A stretch of DNA of 14,094 nt, taken from assembly GCA_016200675.1 (NCBI GenBank), contig JACQEH010000115.1, forward strand, positions 1 through 14,094. Direction: 5' to 3'. The stretch is from Chloroflexota bacterium (GTDB taxonomy: Bacteria; Chloroflexota; Limnocylindria; Limnocylindrales; CSP1-4). Numbering within the stretch: the stretch's first letter is position 1; the number at the start of each line of letters is the position of its first letter. Both the position numbers and the translations under genes were made by a program. Positions 14,015 to 14,094 of this stretch are shown here, in pieces. Under the pieces are notes generated by a model, which made no database searches, had not been told where the DNA came from, and saw nothing but the letters and a program-made list of their open reading frames with translations.

Positions 14015-14050
14015 ACAAACAAGAAACCTCCCGTCCGACAGGACGAGAGG
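14015..14050 (-). terminator. Intrinsic terminator in the thrS leader (T-box attenuator)
   Basis: On the minus strand CCTCTCGTCC pairs with GGACGGGAGG over 10 bp (one T-G wobble, TGTC loop; 14027-14050), followed by the T-rich TTTCTTGTTTGT (14015-14026). It lies between the T-box sequence and the thrS Shine-Dalgarno, exactly where a transcriptional T-box places its terminator. The 5' arm also carries bases able to pair in the competing antiterminator. Confidence 0.9.
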
Positions 14051-14094
14051 TCGATCCTCCCGCGGTTCCACCCGCCTTCGCGACGCCCGGCCTG
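14027..14094 (-). promoter_or_regulatory. T-box riboswitch, 3' part (upstream part outside window)
   Basis: The minus strand carries GGGTGGAACCGCGGG (about 14059-14073), matching the T-box signature around UGGNACCGCG that pairs with the free 3' end of uncharged tRNA. It is followed by a small helix, GAGG-ATCGA-CCTC, typical of the antiterminator, and by the terminator described separately. Uncharged tRNA, presumably tRNA-Thr given the gene, would stabilise the antiterminator and allow thrS transcription. Stem I with the specifier codon lies beyond the right edge, so the amino acid is inferred from thrS. Confidence 0.9.

Overview
This is a very GC-rich bacterial window of housekeeping genes with tightly packed or overlapping reading frames. 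The gene set and order suggest a Chloroflexota-like bacterium, perhaps of the Limnocylindria/Ellin6529 type. That placement is inferred from base composition, a Gram-positive-like T-box leader and gene order; no search was run.

Layout, left to right. (1) At 1-108, minus strand, is the first part of tyrS (tyrosyl-tRNA synthetase), which runs off the left edge. (2) An 83-bp divergent gap is followed by a plus-strand class A penicillin-binding protein (192-3059) with a proline- and arginine-rich tail. (3) From 3046 to the right edge all genes are on the minus strand. In transcription order (right to left) they are: T-box leader with intrinsic terminator, thrS, a 310-bp intergenic region holding a good promoter, infC (IF3), rpmI (L35), rplT (L20), a hairpin, pheS, pheT, cvpA, aag (3-methyladenine DNA glycosylase) and mutS2. 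The penicillin-binding protein and MutS2 genes converge and overlap by 14 bp across a palindrome that contains both stop codons.

The genes form a translation block (ThrRS, IF3, L35, L20, PheRS alpha and beta) followed by an envelope/DNA block (CvpA, AAG, MutS2). The order pheST - cvpA - repair gene - mutS2 resembles the Firmicutes arrangement pheST-zapA-cvpA-polX-mutS2, with a glycosylase gene where polX would be.

I see no mobile element, CRISPR array, phage gene or defence system, and no wholly new system. The points worth a second look are about control and gene ends: a T-box with a textbook terminator before a ThrRS that lacks its TGS domain; an IF3 that very probably starts at AUC behind a perfect Shine-Dalgarno and carries a repeat-built Ala/Pro tail; an AAG whose conserved N-terminus extends beyond any ordinary start codon; a nearly identical 22-nt sequence at the ends of pheT and cvpA; and several hairpins and palindromes in the gaps.
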